64,000 bases of DNA from Onchidella celtica (GCA_963931925.1 OZ007576.1:9930371-9994370), one strand, 5' to 3'; shown: positions 12,801 to 27,800, numbered from the stretch's first letter. Numbers and translations: made by a program. The notes: generated by a model not told the origin, from the letters alone.

Positions 12801-15800
12801 TTTGTGAATACAACATGTAAATTACTTTTTAATCATTTGTTGTTGTTGTTGTTGTTGTTGTTTTTTAAAAGACGGGGATCATATTTGAATAAAAATGGAA
12901 TAGTGTAATTGAGAAAGGAATTCTATGTACATTTAGTAAAGTTTTTTCAAAAACTATCTAAATTTGTTTTAATGCCAATATAATAATAAACGTTAATTGT
13001 ACAGGATGTCCAAGGAGTTGTCCCACTGATGCTACTCAGAATGCCAACTGTGGCTGTGTATGTAACAACCCAGCAGAGATTTACGATGCAGAAACAAACA
13101 CATGCAGTAAGTCAATGTAAAAAGAGAGGAAATACTCATAGTGAACATTGATTTACAAAATAGAAACTGTTTTGTGTCTGTTTAATATTTCAGTGACCGA
13201 GGAAAGTAATGAATGAAATACAAACTCACAACTTACCTTATGAGAAAAAGCATCTCCGAGAGATATATACTATCTAAATTTAGATTTAGAAGATATCTTT
13301 CAGGATAAATGAATTACGGACGCATCCAAATACTGCCAGGACGTATGTGAAGAGAAGTTTTGCAGTTTTCAGCCTTTCATTTTGAAAAGTTGGTGATTAG
13401 GTTTAATTAGAAACTGTAGAGAGAAACAGGGAAAGAAACTACAATAAGGTAATAATTTCACTAGCTCTCTGGAATTGAACTGATTCCAATGTTTTATTCT
13501 GTCACCATTACATAGGTAATAATAAGTTTTGTTAATTCTTCAGGATGTCCAAGAAGTTGTCCCAGTGACGCTCGACAGAATGCAAACTGTGGCTGTACTT
13601 GTACTAACCCAAATCTGATATACAACTCAGTGACTAACACATGTGGTAAGTCAATGGAACCAAAGACTAAATACTCGTGGTTTATTCAGATTCTTGACCA
13701 AGTAATTAAAAGTTTAAATCAGTATTAAAGTTCCTATGTCCCATGATGTAAGGAATTAAACAGAAGTTTAAAGATGTTTTTATGACAAAATGCACTTCCA
13801 AGATATTTACTATTGAAGTTTAGATTTAGAAAATGTTTCTTTCAGCCTACAATACTTCTAGGAAGTCCGTTTATTACTCTGTACGTCTTGGAATAAAAGT
13901 TGTGCAATTATTTCATTAATATAAAAAAGATTGTGTTATGTTTATTTCAAAATGAGTGGAAAAATATGAAGAAAAAACCCACAATTTTACAGTATTTTCA
14001 TCCGTTCTGTTGAATTGAATTTTGAATTTGATAGCAATATTTTTATTTCCTTCATTATAACCTACATAACAATGTATCATGTTGATCTTTTAGTGTGTCC
14101 AAGAAATTGTCCCAGTGACGCTCGACAGAATGCAAACTGTGGCTGTACTTGTGTGAACCCATCAGAGATATATGACCCAGAAACGAATACTTGCAGTAAG
14201 TCAATGTGATAAAAGACTAAATATCAAATTTTACAATGGCCATTTAGAAAAGAATGACATTTTAGTTACTGTGAAAAACTCCTACAAGCCAGTAAGAAAG
14301 AAGTTGAAGACGTTTGAATACTATTTGATAAGAAAATACATATATGCCAGAGATATTTACCATGTAAGTAAAGATTAAGAAGATGTTTCTTTCAAGATAA
14401 AAGATTTGGAAGAGAAATTGAATAATGTATGTATATTTGTGAATACAACATGTAAATTACTTTTTAATCATTTGTTGTTGTTGTTGTTGTTGTTGTTTTT
14501 TAAAAGACGGGGATCATATTTGAATAAAAATGGAATAGTGTAATTGAGAAAGGAATTCTATGTACATTTAGTAAAGTTTTTTCAAAAACTATCTAAATTT
14601 GTTTTAATGCCAATATAATAATAAACGTTAATTGTACAGGATGTCCAAGGAGTTGTCCCACTGATGCTACTCAGAATGCCAACTGTGGCTGTGTATGTAA
14701 CAACCCAGCAGAGATTTACGATGCAGAAACAAACACATGCAGTAAGTCAATGTAAAAAGAGAGGAAATACTCATAGTGAACATTGATTTACAAAATAGAA
14801 ACTGTTTTGTGTCTGTTTAATATTTCAGTGACCGAGGAAAGTAATGAATGAAATACAAACTCACAACTTACCTTATGAGAAAAAGCATCTCCGAGAGATA
14901 TATACTATCTAAATTTAGATTTAGAAGATATCTTTCAGGATAAATGAATTACGGACGCATCCAAATACTGCCAGGACGTATGTGAAGAGAAGTTTTGCAG
15001 TTTTCAGCCTTTCATTTTGAAAAGTTTGTGATTAGGTTTAATTAGAAACTGTAGAGAGAAACAGGGAAAGAAACTACAGTAAAGGTAATAATTTCACTAG
15101 CTCTCTGGAAATGAACTGATTCCAGTGTTTTATTCTTTCACCCTTAAGTAGGTAATAATAAGTTTTGTTAATTCTTCAGGATGTCCAAGAAGTTGTCCCA
15201 TTGACGCTCGACAGAATGAAAACTGTGGCTGTACTTGTACTAACCCAAATCTGATATACAACTCAGTGACTAACACATGTGGTAAGTCAATGGAACCAAA
15301 GACTAAATACTCGTGGTTTATTCAGATTCTTGACCAAGTAATTAAAAGTTTAAATCAGTATTAAAGTTCCTATGTCCCATGATGTAAGGAATTAAACAGA
15401 AGTTTAAAGATGTTTTTATGACAAAATGCACTTCCAAGATATTTACTATTGAAGTTTAGATTTAGAAAATGTTTCTTTCAGCCTACAATACTTCTAGGAA
15501 GTCCGTTTATTACTCTGTACGTCTTGGAATAAAAGTTGTGCAATTATTTCATTAATATAAAAAAGATTGTGTTATGTTTATTTCAAAATGAGTGGAAAAA
15601 TATGAAGAAAAAACCCACAATTTTACAGTATTTTCATCCGTTCTGTTGAATTGAATTTTGAATTTGATAGCAATATTTTTATTTCCTTCATTATAACCTA
15701 CATAACAATGTATCATGTTGATCTTTTAGTGTGTCCAAGAAATTGTCCCAGTGACGCTCGACAGAATGCAAACTGTGGCTGTACTTGTGTGAACCCATCA

Positions 15801-18800
15801 GAGATATATGACCCAGAAACGAATACTTGCAGTAAGTCAATGTGATAAAAGACTAAATATCAAATTTTACAATGGCCATTTAGAAAAGAATAACATTTTA
15901 GTTACTGTGAAAAACTCCTACAAACCAGTAGGAAAGAAGTTGAAGACGTTTGAATACTATTTGATAAGAAAATACATATATGCCAGAGATATTTACCATG
16001 TAAGTAAAGATTAAGAAGATGTTTCTTTCAAGATAAAAGATTTGGAAGAGAAATTGAATAATGTATGTATATTGGTGAATACAGCATGTAAATTACTTTT
16101 TATCATTTGTTGTTGTTGTTGTTGTTGTTGTTGTTTTTTAAAAGACGGGGATCATATTTGAATAAAAATGGAATAGTGTAATAGAGAAAGAAATTCTATG
16201 TACATTTAGTAAAGTTTTTTCAAAAACTATCTAAATTTGTTTTAATGCCAATATAATAATAAACGTTAATTGTACAGGATGTCCAAGGAGTTGTCCCACT
16301 GATGCTACTCAGAATGCCAACTGTGGCTGTGTATGTAACAACCCAGCAGAGATTTACGATGCAGAAACAAACACATGCAGTAAGTCAATGTAAAAAGAGA
16401 GGAAATACTCATAGTGAACATTGATTTACAAAATAGAAATTGTTTTGTGTCTGTTTAATATTTCAGTGACCGAGGAAAGTAATGAATGAAATACAAACTC
16501 ACAACTTACCTTATGGGAAAAAGCATCTCCGAGAGATATATACTATCTAAATTTAGATTTAGAAGATATCTTTCAGGATAAATGAATTACGGACGCATCC
16601 AAATACTGCCAGGACGTATGTGAAGAGAAGTTTTGCAGTTTTCAGCCTTTCATTTTGAAAAGTTTGTGATTAGGTTTAATTAGAAACTGTAGAGAGAAAC
16701 AGGGAAAGAAACTACAATAAGGTAATAATTTCACTAGCTCTCTGGAATTGAACTGATTCCAGTGTTTTATTCTGTCACCATTACATAGGTAATAATAAGT
16801 TTTGTTAATTCTTCAGGATGTCCAAGAAGTTGTCCCATTGACGCTCGACAGAATGCAAACTGTGGCTGTACTTGTACTAACCCAAATCTGATATACAACT
16901 CAGTGACTAACACATGTGGTAAGTCAATGGAACCAAAGACTAAATACTCGTGGTTTATTCAGATTCTTGACCAAGTAATTAAAAGTTTAAATCAGTATTA
17001 AAGTTCCTATGTCCCATGATGTAAGGAATTAAACAGAAGTTTAAAGATGTTTTTATGACAAAATGCACTTCCAAGATATTTACTATTGAAGTTTAGATTT
17101 AGAAAATGTTTCTTTCAGCCTACAATACTTCTAGGAAGTCCGTTTATTACTCTGTACGTCTTGGAATAAAAGTTGTGCAATTATTTCATTAATATAAAAA
17201 AGATTGTGTTATGTTTATTTCAAAATGAGTGGAAAAATATTAAGAAAAAACCCACAATTTTACAGTATTTTCATCCGTTCTGTTGAATTGAATTTTGAAT
17301 TTGATAGCAATATTTTTATTTCCTTCATTATAACTTACATAACAATGTATCATGTTGATCTTTTAGTGTGTCCAAGAAATTGTCCCATTGACGCTCGACA
17401 GAATGCAAACTGTGGCTGTACTTGTGTGAACCCATCAGAGATATATGACCCAGAAACGAATACTTGCAGTAAGTCAATGTGATAGAAGACTAAATATCAA
17501 ATTTTACAATGGCCATTTAGAAAAGAATGACATTTTAGTTACTGTGAAAAACTCCTACAAGCCAGTAGGAAAGAAGTTGAAGACGTTTGAATACTATTTG
17601 ATAAGAAAATACATATATGCCAGAGATATTACATATATACAGCATGTAAATTACTTTTTATCATTTGTTGTTGTTGTTGTTGTTGTTGTTTTTTAAAAGA
17701 CGGGGATCATATTTGAATTAAAATGGAATAGTGTAATAGAGAAAGGAATTCTATGTACATTTAGTAAAGTTTTTTCAAAAACTATCTAAATTTGTTTTAA
17801 TGCCAATATAATAATAAACGTTAATTGTACAGGATGTCCAAGGAGTTGTCCCACTGATGCTACTCAGAATGCCAACTGTGGCTGTGTATGTAACAACCCA
17901 GCAGAGATTTACGATGCAGAAACAAACACATGCAGTAAGTCAATGTAAAAAGAGAGGAAATACTCATAGTGAACATTGATTTACAAAATAGAAACTGTTT
18001 TGTGTCTGTTTAATATTTCAGTGACCGAGGAAAGTAATGAATGAAATACAAACTCACAACTTACCTTATGAGAAAAAGCATCTCCGAGAGATATATACTA
18101 TCTAAATTTAGATTTAGAAGATATCTTTCAGGATAAATGAATTACGGACGCAGCCAAATACTGCCAGGACGTATGTGAAGAGAAGTTTTGCAGTTTTCAG
18201 CCTTTCATTTTGAAAAGTTTGTGATTAGGTTTAATTTGAAACTGTAGAGAGAAACAGGGAAAGAAACTACAATAAGGTAATAATTTCACTAGCTCTCTGG
18301 AATTGAACTGATTCCAATGTTTTATTCTGTCACCATTACATAGGTAATAATAAGTTTTGTTAATTCTTCAGGATGTCCAAGAAGTTGTCCCATTGACGCT
18401 CGACAGAATGAAAACTGTGGCTGTACTTGTACTAACCCAAATCTGATATACAACTCAGTGACTAACACATGTGGTAAGTCAATGGAACCAAAGACTAAAT
18501 ACTCGTGGTTTATTCAGATTCTTGACCAAGTAATTAAAAGTTTAAATCAGTATTAAAGTTCCTATGTCCCATGACGTAAGGAATTAAACAGAAGTTTAAA
18601 GATGTTTTTATGACAAAATGCACTTCCAAGATATTTACTATTGAAGTTTAGATTTAGAAAATGTTTCTTTCAGCCTACAATACTTCTAGGAAGTCCGTTT
18701 ATTACTCTGTACGTCTTTGAATAAAAGTTGTGCAATTATTTCATTAATATAAAAAAGATTGTGTTATGTTTATTTCAAAATGAGTGGAAAAATATGAAGA

Positions 18801-21800
18801 AAAAACCCACAATTTTACAGTATTTTCATCCGTTCTGTTGAATTGAATTTTGAATTTGATAGCAATATTTTTATTTCCTTCATTATAACCTACATAACAA
18901 TGTATCATGTTGATCTTTTAGTGTGTCCAAGAAATTGTCCCAGTGACGCTCGACAGAATGCAAACTGTGGCTGTACTTGTGTGAACCCATCAGAGATATA
19001 TGACCCAGAAACGAATACTTGCAGTAAGTCAATGTGATAAAAGACTAAATATCAAATTTTACAATGGCCATTTAGAAAAGAATGGCGTTTTTATTAATGT
19101 CAAAAACTCCTACAAGCCAGTAGGAAAGAAGTTGAAAACATTAGAATACTATTTGATAAGAAAATACATATATGCCAGAGATATTTACCATGTAAGTAAA
19201 GATTAAGAAGATGTTTCTTTCAAGATAAAAGATTTGGAAGAGAAATTGAATAATGTATGTATATTTGTGAATACAACATGTAAATTACTTTTTAATCATT
19301 TGTTGTTGTTGTTGTTGTTGTTGTTTTTTAAAAGACGGGGATCATATTTGAATAAAAATGGAATAGTGTAATTGAGAAAGGAATTCTATGTACATTTAGT
19401 AAAGTTTTTTCAAAAACTATCTAAATTTGTTTTAATGCCAATATAATAATAAACGTTAATTGTACAGGATGTCCAAGGAGTTGTCCCACTGATGCTACTC
19501 AGAATGCCAACTGTGGCTGTGTATGTAACAACCCAGCAGAGATTTACGATGCAGAAACAAACACATGCAGTAAGTCAATGTAAAAAGAGAGGAAATACTC
19601 ATAGTGAACATTGATTTACAAAATAGAAACTGTTTTGTGTCTGTTTAATATTTCAGTGACCGAGGAAAGTAATGAATGAAATACAAACTCACAACTTACC
19701 TTATGAGAAAAAGCATCTCCGAGAGATATATACTATCTAAATTTAGATTTAGAAGATATCTTTCAGGATAAATGAATTACGGACGCATCCAAATACTGCC
19801 AGGACGTATGTGAAGAGAAGTTTTGCAGTTTTCAGCCTTTCATTTTGAAAAGTTGGTGATTAGGTTTAATTAGAAACTGTAGAGAGAAACAGGGAAAGAA
19901 ACTACAATAAGGTAATAATTTCACTAGCTCTCTGGAATTGAACTGATTCCAATGTTTTATTCTGTCACCATTACATAGGTAATAATAAGTTTTGTTAATT
20001 CTTCAGGATGTCCAAGAAGTTGTCCCAGTGACGCTCGACAGAATGCAAACTGTGGCTGTACTTGTACTAACCCAAATCTGATATACAACTCAGTGACTAA
20101 CACATGTGGTAAGTCAATGGAACCAAAGACTAAATACTCGTGGTTTATTCAGATTCTTGACCAAGTAATTAAAAGTTTAAATCAGTATTAAAGTTCCTAT
20201 GTCCCATGATGTAAGGAATTAAACAGAAGTTTAAAGATGTTTTTATGACAAAATGCACTTCCAAGATATTTACTATTGAAGTTTAGATTTAGAAAATGTT
20301 TCTTTCAGCCTACAATACTTCTAGGAAGTCCGTTTATTACTCTGTACGTCTTGGAATAAAAGTTGTGCAATTATTTCATTAATATAAAAAAGATTGTGTT
20401 ATGTTTATTTCAAAATGAGTGGAAAAATATGAAGAAAAAACCCACAATTTTACAGTATTTTCATCCGTTCTGTTGAATTGAATTTTGAATTTGATAGCAA
20501 TATTTTTATTTCCTTCATTATAACCTACATAACAATGTATCATGTTGATCTTTTAGTGTGTCCAAGAAATTGTCCCAGTGACGCTCGACAGAATGCAAAC
20601 TGTGGCTGTACTTGTGTGAACCCATCAGAGATATATGACCCAGAAACGAATACTTGCAGTAAGTCAATGTGATAAAAGACTAAATATCAAATTTTACAAT
20701 GGCCATTTAGAAAAGAATGACATTTTAGTTACTGTGAAAAACTCCTACAAGCCAGTAAGAAAGAAGTTGAAGACGTTTGAATACTATTTGATAAGAAAAT
20801 ACATATATGCCAGAGATATTTACCATGTAAGTAAAGATTAAGAAGATGTTTCTTTCAAGATAAAAGATTTGGAAGAGAAATTGAATAATGTATGTATATT
20901 GGTGAATACAGCATGTAAATTACTTTTTATCATTTGTTGTTGTTGTTGTTGTTGTTGTTTTTTAAAAGACGGGGATCATATTTGAATAAAAATGGAATAG
21001 TGTAATAGAGAAAGGAATTCTATGTACATTTAGTAAAGTTTTTTCAAAAACTATCTAAATTTATTTTAATGCCAATATAATAATAAACGTTAATTGTACA
21101 GGATGTCCAAGGAGTTGTCCCACTGATGCTACTCAGAATGCCAACTGTGGCTGTGTATGTAACAACCCAGCAGAGATTTACGATGCAGAAACAAACACAT
21201 GCAGTAAGTCAATGTAAAAAGAGAGGAAATACTCATAGTGAACATTGATTTACAAAATAGAAACTGTTTTGTGTCTGTTTAATATTTCAGTGACCGAGGA
21301 AAGTAATGAATGAAATACAAACTCACAACTTACCTAATGAGAAAAAGCATCTCCGAGAGATATATACTATCTAAATTTAGATTTAGAAGATATCTTTCAG
21401 GATAAATGAATTACGGACGCATCCAAATACTGCCAGGACGTATGTGAAGAGAAGTTTTGCAGTTTTCAGCCTTTCATTTTGAAAAGTTGGTGATTAGGTT
21501 TAATTAGAAACTGTAGAGAGAAACAGGGAAAGAAACTACAATAAGGTAATAATTTCACTAGCTCTCTGGAATTGAACTGATTCCAGTGTTTTATTCTGTC
21601 ACCATTACATAGGTAATAATAACTTTTGTTAATTCTTCAGGATGTCCAAGAAGTTGTCCCAGTGACGCTCGACAGAATGCAAACTGTGGCTGTACTTGTA
21701 CTAACCCAAATCTGATATACAACTCAGTGACTAACACATGTGGTAAGTCAATGGAACCAAAGACTAAATACTCGTGGTTTATTCAGATTCTTGACCAAGT

Positions 21801-24800
21801 AATTAAAAGTTTAAATCAGTATTAAAGTTCTTATGTCCCATGATGTAAGGAATTAAACAGAAGTTTAAAGATGTTTTTATGACAAAATGCACTTCCAAGA
21901 TATTTACTATTGAAGTTTAGATTTAGAAAATGTTTCTTTCAGCCTACAATACTTCTAGGAAGTCCGTTTATTACTCTGTACGTCTTTGAATAAAAGTTGT
22001 GCAATTATTTCATTAATATAAAAAAGATTGTGTTATGTTTATTTCAAAATGAGTGGAAAAATATGAAGAAAAAACCCACAATTTTACAGTATTTTCATCC
22101 GTTCTGTTGAATTGAATTTTGAATTTGATAGCAATATTTTTATTTCCTTCATTATAACCTACATAACAATGTATCATGTTGATCTTTTAGTGTGTCCAAG
22201 AAATTGTCCCAGTGACGCTCGACAGAATGCAAACTGTGGCTGTACTTGTGTGAACCCATCAGAGATATATGACCCAGAAACGAATACTTGCAGTAAGTCA
22301 ATGTGATAAAAGACTAAATATCAAATTTTACAATGGCCATTTAGAAAAGAATGACATTTTAGTTACTGTGAAAAACTCCTACAAGCCAGTAGGAAAGAAG
22401 TTGAAGACGTTTGAATACTATTTGATAAGAAAAAGCATATATGCCAGAGATATTTACCATGTAAGTAAAGATTAAGAAGATGTTTCTTTCAAGATAAAAG
22501 ATTTGGAAGAGAAATTGAATAATGTATGTATATTGGTGAATACAGCATGTAAATTACTTTTTATCATTTGTTGTTGTTGTTGTTGTTGTTGTTGTTTTTT
22601 AAAAGACGGGGATCATATTTGAATAAAAATGGAATAGTGTAATAGAGAAAGAAATTCTATGTACATTTAGTAAAGTTTTTTCAAAAACTATCTAAATTTG
22701 TTTTAATGCCAATATAATAATAAACGTTAATTGTACAGGATGTCCAAGGAGTTGTCCCACTGATGCTACTCAGAATGCCAACTGTGGCTGTGTATGTAAC
22801 AACCCAGCAGAGATTTACGATGCAGAAACAAACACATGCAGTAAGTCAATGTAAAAAGAGAGGAAATACTCATAGTGAACATTGATTTACAAAATAGAAA
22901 TTGTTTTGTGTCTGTTTAATATTTCAGTGACCGAGGAAAGTAATGAATGAAATACAAACTCACAACTTACCTTATGAGAAAAAGCATCTCCGAGAGATAT
23001 ATACTATCTAAATTTAGATTTAGAAGATATCTTTCAGGATAAATGAATTACGGACGCATCCAAATACTGCCAGGACGTATGTGAAGAGAAGTTTTGCAGT
23101 TTTCAGCCTTTCATTTTGAAAAGTTTGTGATTAGGTTTAATTAGAAACTGTAGAGAGAAACAGGGAAAGAAACTACAATAAGGTAATAATTTCACTAGCT
23201 CTCTGGAATTGAACTGATTCCAGTGTTTTATTCTGTCACCATTACATAGGTAATAATAAGTTTTGTTAATTCTTCAGGATGTCCAAGAAGTTGTCCCAGT
23301 GACGCTCGACAGAATGCAAACTGTGGCTGTACTTGTACTAACCCAAATCTGATATACAACTCAGTGACTAACACATGTGGTAAGTCAATGGAACCAAAGA
23401 CTAAATACTCGTGGTTTATTCAGATTCTTGACCAAGTAATTAAAAGTTTAATGACAGATATATGACCCAGAAACTAATACTTACAGCAAATCAATGTAAA
23501 AAAAGACTAAGTAGTCAAATTGTAGAAGGACAATTTAGAAAAGCATGCCATTTTTGTTACTATCGAAAACTCCCACAAACCAGTAAGAAAGTATTTGAAG
23601 TCTTCAAATGTTATTTTACAAGAAAATGCATAATTATACCATAGATATTTACAGTGTAAGTAAAGATTAAGGAGATGTTTCTTTCAGGATAAAAGATTTT
23701 TAGGAGGAACTGAATACTGCATGTATATTTGTGAATACAACATGTACATTACTTTTATCATTTGTTGTTGTTGTTATTGTTGTTTTTTAAAAGAGTGGGA
23801 TCATATCTCCGTAAAAATGGAATAGTTAAAGAGATAAATGAAATCTGTGTACAGTTAGGAACTTATTTTCAAGAACTATCTAAATTTGATTTGATTCCAA
23901 CATTTTCGTACTTGATCAATAGCTGCATAATAATAAATGTTGTTAATTGTACAGGATGTCCAAGAAGTTGTCCCACTGATGCTACTCAGAATGCAAACTG
24001 TGGCTGTGTATGTAACAACCCAGCACAGATATACGATGCAGAAACGAACACATGCAGTAAGTCAATATAAGAAGAAAGGAAATCCTCATTACTAAAGATT
24101 GCTTTACAAAACATGAATCATTTTGTTTCAGTTTAATATTCGTATGATCAAGGAAGTAATGGGATAAATACAACCTCCCGATATATGTGAATACAAGTTG
24201 TGAAGTTTTCTGCTCTTGATATTGAAAAGTTGGTGATTATGTTTGAGTAGAGAATGTAGAAAGAAGCAGGAAAAGAAAATACAACTAGGTAATATTTTCA
24301 CTAGCTCTGTGAAATTGAATTGATTGCAGTGTTTTATTCTTTCACCATTAAGTAGGTAATAATAAGTTTTGTTAATTCTTCAGGATGTCCAAGAAGTTGT
24401 CCCAGTGACGCTCGACAGAATGCAAACTGTGGCTGTACTTGTGTGAACCCATCAGAGATATATGACCCAGAAACTAATACTTGCAGTAAGTCAATGTGAT
24501 AAAAGACTAAATATCAAATTTTGCCAGGGCCATTTAGAAAAGAATGGCATTTTTGGTACTGTCAAAAACTCCTGCAAGCCAGTAGGAAAGAAGTTGAAGA
24601 GGTTTGAATACTATTTGATAAGAAAATACATATATGCCAGAGATATTTACCATGTAAGTAAAGATTAAGAAGATGTTTCTTTCAAGATAAAAGATTTGGA
24701 AGAGAAACTGAATAATATATGTGTATTTGTGAATACAACATGTACATTACTTTTTATCATTTATTGTTGTTGTTGTTTTTTAAAAGACTGGGATCATATT

Positions 24801-27800
24801 TGAGTAAAATGGAGTAGTGTAATAGAGAAAGGAATTCAAAATCTATGTACATTTAGTAAAGTTTTTTCAAAAACTGTCTAAAGTTGTTTTAATGCCAATA
24901 TAATAATAAACGTTGTTAATTGTACAGGATGTCCAAGAAGTTGTCCCACTGATGCTACTCAGAATGCCAACTGTGGCTGTGCATGTAACAACCCAGCAGA
25001 GATTTACGATGCAGAAACAAACACATGCAGTAAGTCAATGCAACGAAAGATTAAATAGTCATAACACATGCAGTAATAAATGTAATCAGAGTGAATACCT
25101 ATATTGAACAAACACATATAGAAAATGTAGAAACTCTAGACTGTTTTTTTTAATTTAATGTTCCTATGACCAAAAAGGCAATGAGTTAAACAATACCCCA
25201 AAGACTATTTTATGAGAATAAGGATTTTGAAGAAATATTTACTGTCCAAGCAAAGATTTAAAAGATGATTTTTCAGGATAAATGAATTACAGAAGGATCC
25301 AAATACTGTATGGCATCTCTAAATACAAGTAATCCAATTTTTTTCTCCATCATTTTGAAAAGATTGTGATTGGGATTCTGTAGAAACTTAACGCTCACCC
25401 TGCGCGCGATGGCGTAAAGCCCGCTGTCCGGTCAGTGACCTTACTCACGGAGAATTTTATCTGGAGTCACTGACCCTTGCCGCGACGATGACCACACTAC
25501 CGCTGTCCACTTGGTTCGGTTTTTATTGATCGGTATGAAAACATTCGCTGCTATGCCTTATCACGCTTGATAATGAATTAACCTGCAAAACCTTAGTCTG
25601 TCAGTCTCTAACCAATGATCTGACTTATGATTCCAAACTGACAGCTGTAGTTTTCATGAGAACGAAGCATGATAACTAGCCACGCCCTCCCAAGCCCTAC
25701 ACAAATGGTTTCATCCTGATTGATACATACTAATAAACCAATGTGTGTGGGCATTTTGGGCAAAGATCGTTTCAGAGCTTGTTTCTGATTGTTTCTTAGA
25801 TACAGACACAGATGGTGGTCAGCTTGTGAGAAAATGAGATAATATTGCAAATTTGTTGAGCAACAGTTGGCATGTCGATGTTACATTTTTTGATAGTGTG
25901 GGGAGAGCCTTTGAAAGCTTAGTCTTTGTGATTCCGACCAGTGGTTCACTGGTTAACATGTCCATGTCACAATGCCTTTGATTTAGAAGAGATACAGTGA
26001 ACAATAAGATGGTGGTTACGTCTCAAAAAGGTCAGTGACCCGAGGCATGAATATACGGCTTGCACGTGGCGCGGTCAGCTTGACCTTGCTGACTAAAGCC
26101 ACCCGTGGGGGGTGAGTGCTTGGGAAGCTTGGGCGACATTGGTTTGATTGGAATTTTTTGTCTTTTCATCATTAAGAGGGTAACATTAAGTTTTGTTTAT
26201 TATTCAGGATGTCCAAGAAGTTGTCCCAGTGATGCCAGACAGAATGAAGACTGTGGCTGTACTTGTAATAACCCCTTTGTAATATACAACCCGGTGACTA
26301 ACACATGCGGTAAGTCAATTTAACTGAAGTCATATTTTGCGCAGATTCTCTATCAAGTGCTGATACTTATATACTATTAAAGTTCCTATGTCCCAACATG
26401 TAATGAACTGAACAGAAGTTTAAAGTTTTAGATGTTTTTATCAGAAAATGCATTTCAAGGAGACATTTACCATCCAAGTTAAGATTTAGAAAATATTTCT
26501 TTCAAAATAAAAAAATTTCGAAGAGGAGCTACATATTATATTCTGTATATCTTTAAATAAAAGTTGAGCAGTATTTTTTCCTTGATGTGATAAAAATTGT
26601 GATTCATTTTATTCCAAAATCAAATACAAAAACAGAGAAAGAAAATACAATTGTGAAATATTTTCATTTGGTCTGTCAAAAATAAATTTGAATGCAGTAT
26701 TTTATTTTTTTCATCATTAGCTACCTAATAATGTATCTTGTTCATCATATATTCAGGGTGCCCAAGAAGTTGTCCCAGTAATGCCAGACAGAATGCAAAC
26801 TGTGACTGTACTTGTGTGAACCCATCACAGATATATGACCCAGAAACTAATACTTGCAGTAAGTCAGTGTAACAAAGGACTAAATATTCAAATTGTGCAA
26901 GGACCATTTAGAAAAGAATGCCAATTTTGTTACTATTCAACACCTACAAAGCAATAAGAAATCAGTTGAAGTGAACGTCAAAGGTTGCTTTATAAGAAAA
27001 TGCATATTACGCAGATATTTACCATGTATGAAAAGATTAAGAAGATGTTTCTTTCAGGATGGAAGATTTGAAGGCGGAAATAAATACTGTATGTATATCT
27101 GTGAATATAACATATACATTACTTTTGCCATTTCTCGTTGTTGTTTTTTTTTGAAAGACTGGGACCATATTTATGTGAAAATGGAATAGTTAAACAGAGA
27201 AAGGAAATATATGTACAATTAGGAAGTTGTTTTCAAGAACTATCTAAATTTGATTTGATCCCAATATTTTCTTACTCAATCATTAGCTGCATAATAATAA
27301 ATGTTGTTAATTGTACAGGATGTCCAAGAAGTTGTCCCAATGATGCTACCCAGAATGCAAACTGTGGCTGTGTATGTAACAACCCAGCACAGATATACGA
27401 TGCAGAAACGAACACTTGCAGTAAGTCAATACAGTAGTCTCCGTCTAAGAACTCGCCGTCTTAGAACCCGATCCGCCTTAGAACCCGCTGTTGCCGCGAA
27501 ACCGAATTTTTTCACTGTATGCGTAAGAAACCGCTCTGAAACGAAAATTCCGCCTAAGAACCCGGCATTTGACCGAGAGACAAGCACACTTTTACGTAAA
27601 ATGTCCATATATTAACTCATTCCGCCCAAAGCAATGACTCAGACGTCGATTGTTTCCCTTCAAATCGCCGGGGAAACAATTTGTTTTGACCGGTATTTTT
27701 CTATACTCAACGGTTATTTGTGGAAATATTTTACGACAATCGTTAGTAGAGTTCTTTATTGACGTAAATAATACAACTTCTTCTGGTTTTGTTTCGTTTG

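Larger units (their letters stand above)
7930..14392 (+). repeat. 6,463-bp segmental tandem duplication, left copy
   Basis: Four triplets (12 exons, 8177 to 14195) recur at an exact offset of 6,463 bp. Private variants are shared with the right copy: gtaattgagaaagg near 8078, ctggaaatgaactg near 8642, gaataacattttag near 9424, and an intron deletion near 11165. The left breakpoint lies in the indistinguishable stretch 7848-7967; I place it mid-way. Rare differences from the right copy include 10373 (G versus T at 16836, S to I). Confidence 0.85.
14393..20855 (+). repeat. 6,463-bp segmental tandem duplication, right copy
   Basis: Matches the left copy at offset 6,463 through 12 exons (14640 to 20658). 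Identity ends near 20896, where tatattggtgaatacagc replaces tatatttgtgaatacaac. The next triplet (22112 onward) is offset by 6,461 and carries other variants. Unequal crossing-over is the simplest origin; an assembly duplication cannot be excluded from the sequence. Confidence 0.8.
6369..22596 (+). repeat. (TTG)n microsatellites before A exons
   Basis: Each B-to-A intron carries a (TTG)n run of about 18-33 nt, for example 8009-8034, 9644-9673, 11202-11227, 16107-16135 and 22567-22596, followed by ttttttaaaagac. Lengths differ between otherwise identical units. Right-half introns show T-runs at the equivalent place. Confidence 0.85.
7631..23379 (+). repeat. Homogenised higher-order repeat: consecutive B-A-C triplets of about 1.63 kb
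   Basis: Thirty exons in strict B-A-C order occur at about 1,635-bp steps (B starts 7631, 9267, 10904, 12459, 14094, 15730, 17367, 18922, 20557, 22191). Exons and introns are nearly identical between triplets, unlike the 37-64 kb part where introns have diverged, so this stretch was amplified or homogenised recently. In this segment C exons end in G and B exons begin with TG, so the C-to-B junction residue is V, while A-to-C and B-to-A junctions give R. Confidence 0.9.

Noticed and set aside
9345..22475. Repeated 68-83 codon plus-strand ORFs starting inside B exons (MTQKRILAVSQ...)
   Set aside because: They begin in a shifted frame of the exon and run through the donor into intron. They recur only because the units are near-identical, and right-half units do not keep them.
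25608..26004. Minus-strand ORFs in R1 as a conserved small gene
   Set aside because: Partly shared with copy 2 but interrupted and without known motifs; shared descent of the repeat is enough to explain similarity.
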